NCBI GenBank assembly: GCA_014529385.2
Contig: CM043969.1
Coordinates: forward strand, 17,654,446-17,718,445
DNA length: 64,000 nt
Source of the DNA: Adiantum capillus-veneris
Taxonomy: Eukaryota > Streptophyta > Polypodiopsida > Polypodiales > Pteridaceae
Direction: 5' to 3'
In this document: positions 55,903 through 64,000 of the stretch, in pieces
Layout of the letters: the number at the start of each line of letters is the position of its first letter
Position numbering within the stretch: the stretch's first letter is position 1
The notes under the pieces: model-generated
The model's database searches: none
What the model saw: the letters and a program-made list of their open reading frames with translations, nothing else
What the model was told of the DNA's origin: nothing
Made by a program: the position numbers and the translations under genes

Positions 55903-56224
55903 TGTTGAGATGTCGAGCTCTACACCTTGAGCTGGCATCCACTACGGGTCTTGGCCGCTTACGGCATTTACTCACTGGCGCGTTAGGTGACCGACACGGA
56001 GGATCTCTGCCAGTGATTCTACAGCTGGACTACACTTATAGTGCCAGCCTAGTACGCTTCTAGCGAGTTCACACTTAGTGACCGCATGTACATATGTGCT
56101 ACTTTTCAGCTTGAGCACTTAGTCATTTTGTACTCTCTTTTCTGTGAAGAAGAAGAAGAAGCTTTCCATCTCTGTGTGCTTTGTGCTTGTCTTGTGTAGC
56201 TCTCTTGCATCCTCTTTCTTTACA
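55903..56224 (+). repeat. 5' LTR of the copia element
   Basis: TGTTGAGATGTCGAGC...TTTCTTTACA; contains a short (GAA)n run near 56,146. The promoter would be here. Confidence 0.97.
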
Positions 56225-56236
56225 TGGTATCAGAGC
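56225..56236 (+). promoter_or_regulatory. Primer-binding site, initiator tRNA-Met
   Basis: TGGTATCAGAGC directly follows the 5' LTR, the standard plant copia primer site. Confidence 0.95.
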
Positions 56237-56504
56237 CTGGTGCAGGCAAGAGAGCAAGAGCATCACCATCCCTTCGTTCGCAATCCACGACCAGATGCAC
56301 AAGTTTTAGGGGTTTTTCGCACAAGTTTCTGAACAGGTCTCCAAAGTGCAGTATACAGAGATTTACTGTACAAGTACAGTGGTTGTGAAACGCTTGATTG
56401 TGGACACTCGTTGAGTGTAGAAAGCGTTACAGGAACCACGATAGCAGGTTCAGCAGATTTGCAGGTTTTTGCAGATTGCAGCTATTTTGTCTTAGTGCTT
56501 CAAG

Positions 56505-57770
56505 ATGTCTGACGGTTTCAGTCAGATTGTTACTGAGAAGCTTGAGAAAAATAACTACCCTGCATGGAAGTTCAGAATAACAAATTTCCTAAAAGGAAAA
56601 GGTTATTGGGACTATGTAGAAGGAGACAATGAAAAGGAACCAGAGATTCCCGAGGCAAATGCTACAGCAGAACAAAGGAAAGCTTTGAGGGACTGGCAAC
56701 AAGGCCAGAGCAAAGTGATGTATTGGCTTTCTATGAGCATCACAGATGGCATGATGGGCTATCTACAGGATGCTGAAACCCCCGCCATTGCATGGAAAAA
56801 CTTAGGCAGAGTGTTCGAGGTGAACACCAAGGCCAGGAAGCTTCAACTAAAGTCGGAGCTAAATCAGGTTAAGAGGAACAACCTCTCCATCAATGATTAT
56901 GCTTTGAAGATCAAGAGTATCATTGAGGCTCTTGGATCTATTAAAGTCTCAGTGGAAGATGATGACATTGTCCGTGCATGCTTGGATGGTCTAGGAGATG
57001 AGTATGTACATTTTAGGTCTTCCATGAATACAAGAGACGACATCCCCGTGTTCCAAGATTTGATTTCTATGCTTATTCTTGAGGAGAAGAACCTTGACAC
57101 ATCTTCTTCTCATGGCAGAAATAATTCTGAACAGGCCTTCTATTCTAACTCCAACAGAGGTAGAGGTAGAGGTCGTGGTCGAGGCCCAAGGGGTTGCAGG
57201 GGCCAATTTCTGGAAGGTCAATCAAATCAAAACAATACAGGTGGCAGGGGAAACCAGTCTCAAGGCAGGGGGAGTCAAAGAGGTCGTGGTGCAGGATCAA
57301 GCAGGCAGCAACATACTCCAGATAGTAGAGAATGTTGGACTTGTGGTGAAAGAGGTCACATGTCACGTGACTGTCCAAAGGGAAAAGCAAGTAGAAAGAG
57401 AGAACAGGGCAACTATGCATCTACTAGCAGAGATGCAGATGACAGCAAAAACGAGCGTATGTTTGTTATGCAACATGTAATGAATACAATGACTGCAGAG
57501 AATTCCACCCAAGATGATGTTTGGTATGTGGATTCAGGTGCCTCTAATCACATGACGTCTCGTGGAGAGTGGTTTAGAGATATGCGCAAACCAGATGTGT
57601 CAGGCTATGTGCAGACAGGAGATGACACAGCTCACCCCATTGCTCATGTAGGGGACATACCTCTAAATACGAAGAGTGGGAAATCAAAGTACTTAGCAGA
57701 TGTACTTCATGTCCCAAACATTACAAAGAATCTTGTTTGTGTTGGACAAATGGTTGAGCAGGGTTTATAG
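56505..57770 (+). CDS. Copia gag-protease part of the polyprotein, ending at an in-frame TAG
   Basis: 421 codons. Gag: EKLEKNNYPAWKFRITNFLK (start of the UBN2-type gag domain), MYWLSMSITDGMMGYLQDAE, LKSELNQVKRNNLSINDYAL, VRACLDGLGDEYVHFRSSMN. An Arg/Gly-rich stretch follows (GRGRGRGRGPRGCRG), then a zinc knuckle CWTCGERGHMSRDC and the protease active site VWYVDSGASNHMTSRGEW. The sequence ends KNLVCVGQMVEQGL-stop, but the frame continues without shift as VRFNPNGCYVED. CAG to TAG would be enough to create the stop; programmed readthrough is an alternative. The start ATG at 56,505 lies 280 bp after the LTR. Confidence 0.95.
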   Translation: MSDGFSQIVTEKLEKNNYPAWKFRITNFLKGKGYWDYVEGDNEKEPEIPEANATAEQRKALRDWQQGQSKVMYWLSMSITDGMMGYLQDAETPAIAWKNLGRVFEVNTKARKLQLKSELNQVKRNNLSINDYALKIKSIIEALGSIKVSVEDDDIVRACLDGLGDEYVHFRSSMNTRDDIPVFQDLISMLILEEKNLDTSSSHGRNNSEQAFYSNSNRGRGRGRGRGPRGCRGQFLEGQSNQNNTGGRGNQSQGRGSQRGRGAGSSRQQHTPDSRECWTCGERGHMSRDCPKGKASRKREQGNYASTSRDADDSKNERMFVMQHVMNTMTAENSTQDDVWYVDSGASNHMTSRGEWFRDMRKPDVSGYVQTGDDTAHPIAHVGDIPLNTKSGKSKYLADVLHVPNITKNLVCVGQMVEQGL

Positions 57771-60683
57771 GTTCGCTTCAATCCAAATGGCTGTTATGTA
57801 GAAGATTTCCAGAATGGTTGTAAGCTGATCACAGAGGGCAAATGTGTGGGCAGAATGTTTACGCTGAATGTAGACATGCCTGAGGTAAAAGCTGCATTAT
57901 TTGCACAGGGCACAGGTGTTGTGGCTGATGTTGACATTTGGCACAAACGCATTGGCCATGTCAATGAGCAGAGATTGCGCAGCATGCAATCAAAACAGAT
58001 TGTAAAAGGTTTGCCCAAATTCAAGGTGGATGGTATGCATAAAGTGTGTGCAGCATGCCAGTTTGGAAAACAGTCAAAGGGCTCATTTCCACATGAGCGC
58101 AATGTATGTAAAAGGCCACTTGAGGTGGTGCACACAGATGTTTGGGGTCCAACCGATACTGCAAGTATACATGGTTGCAGGTATTATGTCTCTTTCATTG
58201 ATGACCATACAAGGAAAGTATGGGTCTACTTCATGCGTAACAAAAGTGAAGTGTTTGGTCACTTTCAAGACTTCAAAGTCATGATTGAGAAGGAGATAGA
58301 TATGCAAATCAAGACATTGAGGTCAGATGGAGGGGGAGAGTACTTCTCCAATGATTTTTCAGATTTTCTGCGAATGCATGGTATACACAGGCAGTTTACA
58401 TGCAGATATACTCCACAGCAGAATGGGGTCGCAGAAAGGAAAAACAGGCACATTGCAGAGGTTGCACGTGCATTGATGAATGAGAAGAACATGCCTCATC
58501 ATTTCTGGGCTGAAGCTGTAAATACAGCTGTGTACATTATGAACATGACACCTACAGCTGCGGTGCATGATGTAACACATGAGGAAAAGTTTACAGGTAC
58601 AAAGCCTGATTTGGCACACTTGAAAGTGTTTGGCTGCATAGCTTACGTGCATGTACCAGATGAGTTGCGTAGGAAATTGGATCCTAAAGCAGAGAAATGT
58701 ATTCTTGTGGGATATTCCCTTGAACAAAAGGGGTACAGGTGCTACAATCCTACTACACGAGAATTACGAGTGAGCAGAGATGTAGTCTTTGATGAGATGA
58801 GCAGCTGGTACAGTAATGCACATGGCACTATTGGGGCTGATGTAAAAGATGATGTGGTTGTACAAAATGTGAGGCCACAGTCACAGGTTTTGAGTGGACC
58901 ACAAGAGTCCTCTTCTCGTGGCTCTGTTGAGAAACCATGGAATGGTAGACTATGTACGCAAGTTACTCCACCAACGGGTACAGGGAATGTATCACGAAAA
59001 GGAAAGGAAAAGGTTGATGAATCTCCCTTTATGGCTGATGCATCATCAGGTTTTTCACATGTAGACATGGATTCAGATGGTTCTGAACAAAGTCTTGATG
59101 AGGAATTTGGAATTCCGACTGTCAGGACACCTGGTGTAAGGAAAGTACAAGAAGATGCTAGAGGGCAAAGGAGTGACCCAGGACCGCGCAGATCTAATAG
59201 AGTCAGAAATCCAGTTCAGAAATTGACTTATGATGGGTATCTAGCGCATCACCAAGCCTACATGGCTAAGGTGATACAGGATGTGGAGCCCACATGTTTT
59301 GAGGATGCAGTTGGAAATGTGCATTGGGATGATGCAATGAATGAAGAGATGGCTGCATTGGAAGCAAACAACACATGGGAGTTGGTGCCATTGCCAAGTG
59401 GCAAGAAAGCTATTGGCTGTAAATGGGTGTATAAAACCAAGCATAAGGCTAATGGTAACATTGAGCGTCACAAGGCAAGGCTGGTCGCAAAGGGTTATGC
59501 TCAGACGTATGGCATAGACTATGAGGAGACCTTTGCTCTAGTGGCAAAGATGACGACTGTGAGAGCTGTCATAGCAGTGGCTGCATCTAGAGGATGGATT
59601 ATGCATCAAATGGATGTAAAGAATGCCTTCTTGAATGGTGAGTTGCAAGAGGAAGTGTATATGCATCAGCCACCTGGTTATGTCGATCCAGGTTACCCAG
59701 ATTATGTATGCAGACTTCTCAAAGCTTTGTATGGTTTGAAGCAGGGCTCTAGAGCATGGTACGACAGGATTGCCAAGTATCTTGTCAGTATTGGTTTTAG
59801 GAGAGCTCATGCTGATCATTCACTCTATGTACGTGAGAGTGATGTGGGGATTGTGGTCATTACCATATATGTAGATGACCTTATTATTGTGGGTGACAAT
59901 GCTATGGAGATTGACCATGTGAAGGGTCTTCTCAAACAGGAGTTTGAAATGAAAGATTTGGGCGAGTTGCGCTACTTTCTTGGCATTGAGGTGATCAGGA
60001 CTCCAGAGGGTGTATGGCTGTCACAGAGACAATATGCTTTGGACATGTTGTCAAAGTATGGTATGGCTGATTGTAAGCCGATTTCTATTCCCTTGGATGT
60101 GAATGCAAAGCTTAGTGCAGAGAAGGGTGATGTTGTTGAGGATGTCAATATGTACAGGAAGATGGTGGGTAGTCTAATCTACTTGACTATCACAAGGCCA
60201 GACTTGAGCTACACAGTAGGCTTGGAGAGTCAGTTCATGCAGCTTCCGAGGAAGCCACATTTGGATGGAGTACGACGCACACTTAGGTATGTGCAAGGGA
60301 CTCTTGGCTATGCATTGTTCTATGCAGCACATGCACCATTAGCATTGTATGGGTATACATATGCAGATTGGGCAGGTAGCATTGTTGATAGGAGATCTAC
60401 GAGTGGCTTCATGTTCTCTTTTGGGAGTGCTGCTGTTACTTGGAGCAGCAAAAAGCAGCCTACGGTTGCTTTATCGAGCACAGAGGCCGAGTACAGAGGT
60501 GCAGCAGTTGCGGCGTGCGAGGTAGCTTGGCTACGCACATTACTTGAGGACTTGGGAGTGCAGGTGGACCAACAGATTGTCATTCATTGTGACAACCTCA
60601 GCAGCATGCAGTTGGCTAGGAACCCAGTGTTCCATGCTAGGACCAAACACATAGAGGTCCATTACCACTACGTTCGAGAGTGA
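57771..60683 (+). CDS. Copia pol: integrase, reverse transcriptase, RNase H
   Basis: Same frame as gag. GAG-pre-integrase: DIWHKRIGHVNEQRLRSMQS with CAACQFGKQ. Integrase core: HTDVWGPTDTASIHGCRYYV, LRSDGGGEYFSNDFSDFL and TPQQNGVAERKNRHIAEVAR (D, D, E). RT: NTWELVPLPSGKKAIGCKWV, HQMDVKNAFLNGELQEEVYM, ALYGLKQGSRAWYDRI and the YVDDLIIVGDN catalytic box. RNase H: GYTYADWAGSIVDRRSTSGF, ALSSTEAEYRGAAVAACEVA. It stops at TGA 60,681-60,683, yet the frame continues VLAGDIDLVYVSTEEQIADI and FTKALAAEKL, the normal copia C-terminus. CGA to TGA at a CpG explains it. All catalytic residues are intact. Confidence 0.95.
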   Translation, partial: VRFNPNGCYVEDFQNGCKLITEGKCVGRMFTLNVDMPEVKAALFAQGTGVVADVDIWHKRIGHVNEQRLRSMQSKQIVKGLPKFKVDGMHKVCAACQFGKQSKGSFPHERNVCKRPLEVVHTDVWGPTDTASIHGCRYYVSFIDDHTRKVWVYFMRNKSEVFGHFQDFKVMIEKEIDMQIKTLRSDGGGEYFSNDFSDFLRMHGIHRQFTCRYTPQQNGVAERKNRHIAEVARALMNEKNMPHHFWAEAVNTAVYIMNMTPTAAVHDVTHEEKFTGTKPDLAHLKVFGCIAYVHVPDELRRKLDPKAEKCILVGYSLEQKGYRCYNPTTRELRVSRDVVFDEMSSWYSNAHGTIGADVKDDVVVQNVRPQSQVLSGPQESSSRGSVEKPWNGRLCTQVTPPTGTGNVSRKGKEKVDESPFMADASSGFSHVDMDSDGSEQSLDEEFGIPTVRTPGVRKVQEDARGQRSDPGPRRSNRVRNPVQKLTYDGYLAHHQAYMAKVIQDVEPTCFEDAVGNVHWDDAMNEEMAALEANNTWELVPLPSGKKAIGCKWVYKTKHKANGNIERHKARLVAKGYAQTYGIDYEETFALVAKMTTVRAVIAVAASRGWIMHQMDVKNAFLNGELQEEVYMHQPPGYVDPGYPDYVCRLLKALYGLKQGSRAWYDRIAKYLVSIGFRRAHADHSLYVRESDVGIVVITIYVDDLIIVGDNAMEIDHVKGLLKQEFEMKDLGELRYFLGIEVIRTPEGVWLSQRQYALDMLSKYGMADCKPISIPLDVNAKLSAEKGDVVEDVNMYRKMVGSLIYLTITRPDLSYTVGLESQFMQLPRKPHLDGVRRTLRYVQGTLGYALFYAAHAPLALYGYTYADWAGSIVDRRSTSGFMFSFGSAAVTWSSKKQPTVALSSTEAEYRGAAVAACEVAWLRTLLEDLGVQVDQQIVIHCDNLSSMQLARNPVFHARTKHIEVHYHYVRE

Positions 60684-60811
60684 GTGTTGGCGGGCGACAT
60701 CGACTTGGTCTACGTCAGCACAGAGGAGCAGATAGCGGATATCTTTACCAAGGCCCTCGCAGCTGAGAAGCTTCGACGTTTCCGGACTATGCTTGGACTC
60801 TGCGACATGCA

Positions 60812-60826
60812 GAGCTCGAGGGGGAG
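60812..60826 (+). promoter_or_regulatory. Polypurine tract of the copia element
   Basis: GAGCTCGAGGGGGAG immediately precedes the 3' LTR. Confidence 0.85.
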
Positions 60827-61148
60827 TGTTGAGATGTCGAGCTCTACACCTTGAGCTGGCATCCACTACGGGTCTTGGCCGCTTACGGCATTTACTCACT
60901 GGCGCGTTAGGTGACCGACACGGAGGATCTCTGCCAGTGATTCTACAGCTGGACTACACTTATAGTGCCAGCCTACTACGCTTCTAGCGAGTTCACACTT
61001 AGTGACCGCATGTACATATGTGCTACTTTTCAGCTTTAGCACTTAGTCATTTTGTACTCTCTTTTCTGTGAAGAAGAAGAAGAAGCTTTCCATCTCTGTG
61101 TGCTTTGTGCTTGTCTTGTGTAGCTCTCTTGCATCCTCATTCTTTACA
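60827..61148 (+). repeat. 3' LTR of the copia element
   Basis: Differs from the 5' LTR at three sites (AGCCTAGTA/AGCCTACTA, CTTGAGC/CTTTAGC, CCTCTTTC/CCTCATTC). Confidence 0.97.
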
Positions 61149-61153
61149 ATATC

Positions 61154-62075
61154 TGGTTTTTCTATGTTTCAATAGATCCTAGCTTGGACAAGTGGTGGAC
61201 CTTGCCACAAAATTCCCCATGTAAAACATATATCTGGTTTTTCCATGTTTTAATATAGCCTAGCTTGGACAAGTGGTGGAACTTGAAACGAAACATCCCA
61301 TGTACAATATATGTATGGTTTTTCCATATCTAAATAGAGCTTAACTTTGAGAAGTGGTAGAGATTTTTGTTTTCATTGTTTCAATGGATCCTAGCTTGGA
61401 TGAGTGGTGGATCTTAACTACTCTCCATGCTTCAATGAAGCCTAGCTTGGACAACTGCTGGAGCTTGGAACCAAAACACCATGTGGAATAAAATCACCAT
61501 GGGTTTTTCATGTTTAAATGGAGCTTAGCTTGGACAAATTTTCAAACTTGCTTATCTTTATCTTTTAATGGAGCTTGGCTTAGACAATTGGTGGAGATTT
61601 GTCTTTTACCATGCTCCAATGGAGCTAAGCTGACAAAAACAAAATCCTTAATGTTGAAAACATTTGGGGTTTTGCATGGTTTAATGGAGCCTAGCTTGAA
61701 CAACTGGTGGAGCTTGCTTCTCTCCATATCTCAAGTGATCCAAGCTTGGACAAGTGGTGGAACTTATCTTCTCTCCATGTACCAATGATTCTTGAGACCA
61801 AAAATCCCCATTCCTAGCTTAGATAACAAGTGGTGGATATTTCTTCTCTCCATGTTTCAACCTAGCCTGGACAATTGAATTTTTATCATACAATGATGTA
61901 TAGGTTAGACACATGGCTAATTGTAAGGCCAACCATTTTGGTTTCCTAAAAAAGATAGGTTGGAGAAGTGGTCAATCTTCTATAATTTCCACATGTCACG
62001 TTAGACAACCGGTGTCCTCCCAACTCTCTATGTTGTTTAGAGTTGAGCATGGACAAGTGGTGGACCTTGCTTCTC
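61154..62075. repeat. Degenerate minisatellite, right part
   Basis: Continues the TAGCTTGGACAAGTGGTGGA array interrupted at 55,897; the copia target site ATATC lies within it. Confidence 0.9.
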
Positions 62076-62079
62076 TCTT

Positions 62080-62600
62080 CCCCCTTAGGTATTTAGTTTA
62101 TAGACTTACTATATGTACTTGATTGGATCATCTAGCCATAACTAGTGGTGAAATATGTATTATAATAAGAATTGATTTTTTTTTTGTTTCAAAAAAAGAG
62201 GGGATTTCCAATTTTCGAGCAAACCACAAACCAAGCAAAACCCATGATAGTTCCACATTATTGCAATATATCCTCATCGCACAATCCTAAGAAAAATACT
62301 TACTCTAGCTTATCACAAGTTTTGATTTTTCTCAACAAAAAAGTTGATACTATTTTCAAAATGTTGAATAAAAGAAAATAGAAACAATAACAATAGAAAA
62401 CACAAACTTTTTTGTGTTCACCAATCAAATATTTTTTTCAGTGTACAAAACAACTATTGATGCCCTTGAAAACACATACAAAATCCCTCCTCCAAAACAC
62501 TTAAAGACTTTACGAGTAAATATATATATATTAGCTCTGAAACTTTAAAGCTACATGCTCATTCTTTCACCTCCAAGTGCTTGAAATAACTACACTTTTG
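62080..62600. other. AT-rich non-coding stretch
   Basis: No conserved coding motif; poly-A/T runs only. Confidence 0.5.
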
Positions 62601-62623
62601 TCAGCGCAGCTTGATGCATGAAC

Positions 62624-64000
62624 TCATGTGCCTCTAGGTTAAGACCCAACACTCGCAAAAATATGAAGTACATGTGCTTACAAGGCACATACCCAAGGCG
62701 TTTACTTTCCCGAGTCTAAAAATCTTCACAAGTGCATCTAGGAAAATATGACATTGTTACTAAATATGTCACTCCCTTCGCAGTTGATCCCTCAATCTTA
62801 ACATAGAAAACATGTGTTTCATTGCCTACCACAATGACTTCTCATACCAACTCTGTTGTCATGGTTCTACCCAAGTCAATCTTCCTATGAAATTATTTCG
62901 TTAACTTTGATCTCCATTTTACATGCTTTCCATCTCTAAATTTGGGCCTGACGCCACTAGCAGCTCTTTGGGCCATTGTAATAGTTTCATGCATCCTAGC
63001 AAATGTGCCTCCTTCTTGCAAAATGTAACCATTAGCTTGCAATTGATCCACCTCTTGAGCCTACAGATTTGTTCCCTCTGTAACCACCCAAACACCTGGA
63101 GCAGGACCTGGCGGTCCTTCAACCATGTTGTGAATCTTCCAAGTATGCATGTTATTGGAGTTGCAAAACCAAATGAACCCTTCCACATAGCCTCCTGGGC
63201 ATGAATAAGATGGTGGGTATTTTCTACGTCCCCAAAAACATGGGGATGCCACCCCTCTTTTGACATCCACGACACCCTCATTAATGAACCGCCAACAACG
63301 ATTGCCACTCTCTGACAACACACCAAAACAAGTCATCTTTCATCCTGGTTCTGTTTTTCTTATTGCCCAAATTGTTTTGGCCACATAAACCTCAGGCCAT
63401 GGCTCATGCCCATCAATAGATACATTTTGGGTCCCACCCATTGAAGTTGTCACAGTAACATATTTTGGCATGTGGATATCCTCCTCCAAGATGACATTGG
63501 AATCAACAAAAATCGGCCTCTTTCTTTGAATACTCTTTCTCGAAGAACTGCTCTATTCATTTCAGGACTATTAAACCCATTTCATGCATTGAAGAGTGTG
63601 TGAGATCAACCAACTTCTTCCCTGTTTTGCTATAGCAAATGAAGGTTGATTCATAACTCGATCTGCCAAGTCTTTAATACCTGTACCGGTGGAACTCCCA
63701 ATGCCCTTTAGATATGCATTATACTTCACACTTTGAAGCACAACTAAAGCCATGTCTGCACCTACATCTTTGTACAAACTTATGTGATCCTTGTAACCAA
63801 CTGAGGCAGCATGCTTGCATGTTTGGATTCAAACAAGTTTGTGGTGGGAACAAATACCCCCGATGCATCTTGCAAAACAAATCTCTCTCCCCAATGAGGC
63901 ACTCGTACATCCCACCAACCCAACCATGTTTCTAAAGCGGGAATCTCATTGCCAATAGCCAATCCTACTGTCCAAAATCTCCTGATCTCTCCCTTGCAAA
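62624..64000 (-). pseudogene. Second MULE-type transposase copy, C-terminal two thirds
   Basis: Minus strand, reading from the window edge: LETWLGWWDVRVPHWGERFV, FVPTTNLFESKHASMLPQLV (N/E motif), DVGADMALVVLQSVKYNAYL, CFWGRRKYPPSYSCPGGYVE, GPAPGVWVVTEGTNL, and a SWIM finger CTCEDF-stop-TRESKRLGYVPCK then H, with HEFMHQAALTKV-stop. Each block has its match in the copy at 43-45 kb in the same order, at roughly 60-70% identity by eye. Stops and shifts show decay. The N-terminal part lies outside the window. Confidence 0.7.

Larger units (their letters stand above)
55903..61148 (+). mobile_element. Complete Ty1/copia retrotransposon, young
   Basis: Two 322-bp LTRs (55,903-56,224 and 60,827-61,148) differ at only three positions. 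The target duplication is ATATC on both sides (55,898-55,902 and 61,149-61,153). PBS, gag-pol and PPT are all present. The pol frame is continuous except for two nonsense codons, both explainable by C to T change. Confidence 0.97.

Noticed and set aside
56398-56580. Short frame upstream of copia gag as separate gene
   Set aside because: It overlaps the gag start in another frame and shows no conserved motif.

Overview
This is nuclear DNA of a land plant with a large, repeat-rich genome. Evidence for a plant: a chlorophyll a/b-binding protein gene of LHCA4 type, a PPR fragment, a Ty1/copia element with the plant initiator-Met primer site, and Ty3/gypsy elements with a tRNA-Asp primer site. The LHCA4, piggyBac-like and DNA-methylase-like sequences do not by themselves fix the lineage; fern, lycophyte, bryophyte or gymnosperm are all possible. 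Almost everything is mobile DNA in several layers of nesting, and most coding sequence is decayed.

Layout. (1) 1-3.9 kb: 3' part of a Ty3/gypsy element (+): RNase H, integrase with a duplicated zinc-finger module, then a retropepsin-like domain AFTER integrase and a Trp/Gln/Lys-rich tail. (2) 3.9-9.5 kb: AT-rich leader with three ~282-bp-spaced palindromes, then a coiled-coil retroelement ORF. (3) 9.6-14.8 kb: fragments of host genes (LHCA4, a JMJD7-type JmjC gene, a PPR gene, unassigned pieces) and a SINE-like sequence. (4) 15.8-20.15 kb: a retroelement 3' end and upstream parts of a second gypsy element (+). (5) 20,154-33,805: an LTR retrotransposon on the minus strand with both LTRs, tRNA-Asp PBS, gag with three zinc knuckles, a retropepsin and a second degenerate retropepsin, but no recognisable RT/RNase H/integrase. 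Its leader has eight near-identical 20-bp palindromes about 280 bp apart, and its right LTR carries a TTAA-flanked piggyBac-like insertion. (6) 33,806-36,490: RT/RNase H/integrase of the gypsy element that (5) probably interrupted. (7) 36,491-50,865: a 14.4-kb block that splits the integrase reading frame. It holds two tandem-repeat arrays, a multi-exon minus-strand gene combining a ParB-like GNHR motif with a DNA-methylase-like domain (cut by a solo copia LTR with a 5-bp TSD), a MULE-type transposase with SWIM finger, a hAT transposase and a 63-bp minisatellite. (8) 50,866-52.6 kb: the other half of the integrase, again followed by a retropepsin remnant and tail. (9) 52.8-62.1 kb: a degenerate minisatellite split by a complete young Ty1/copia element (TSD ATATC). 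(10) 62.6-64 kb: a second MULE copy, minus strand.

The most unusual signals are: paired families of leader palindromes that share a centre (ATCGCGAT) but have different, still complementary arms; the ParB/methylase-like gene; the piggyBac-like element; and retropepsin-like domains 3' of integrase. All identifications are from reading the sequence; no database search was possible.
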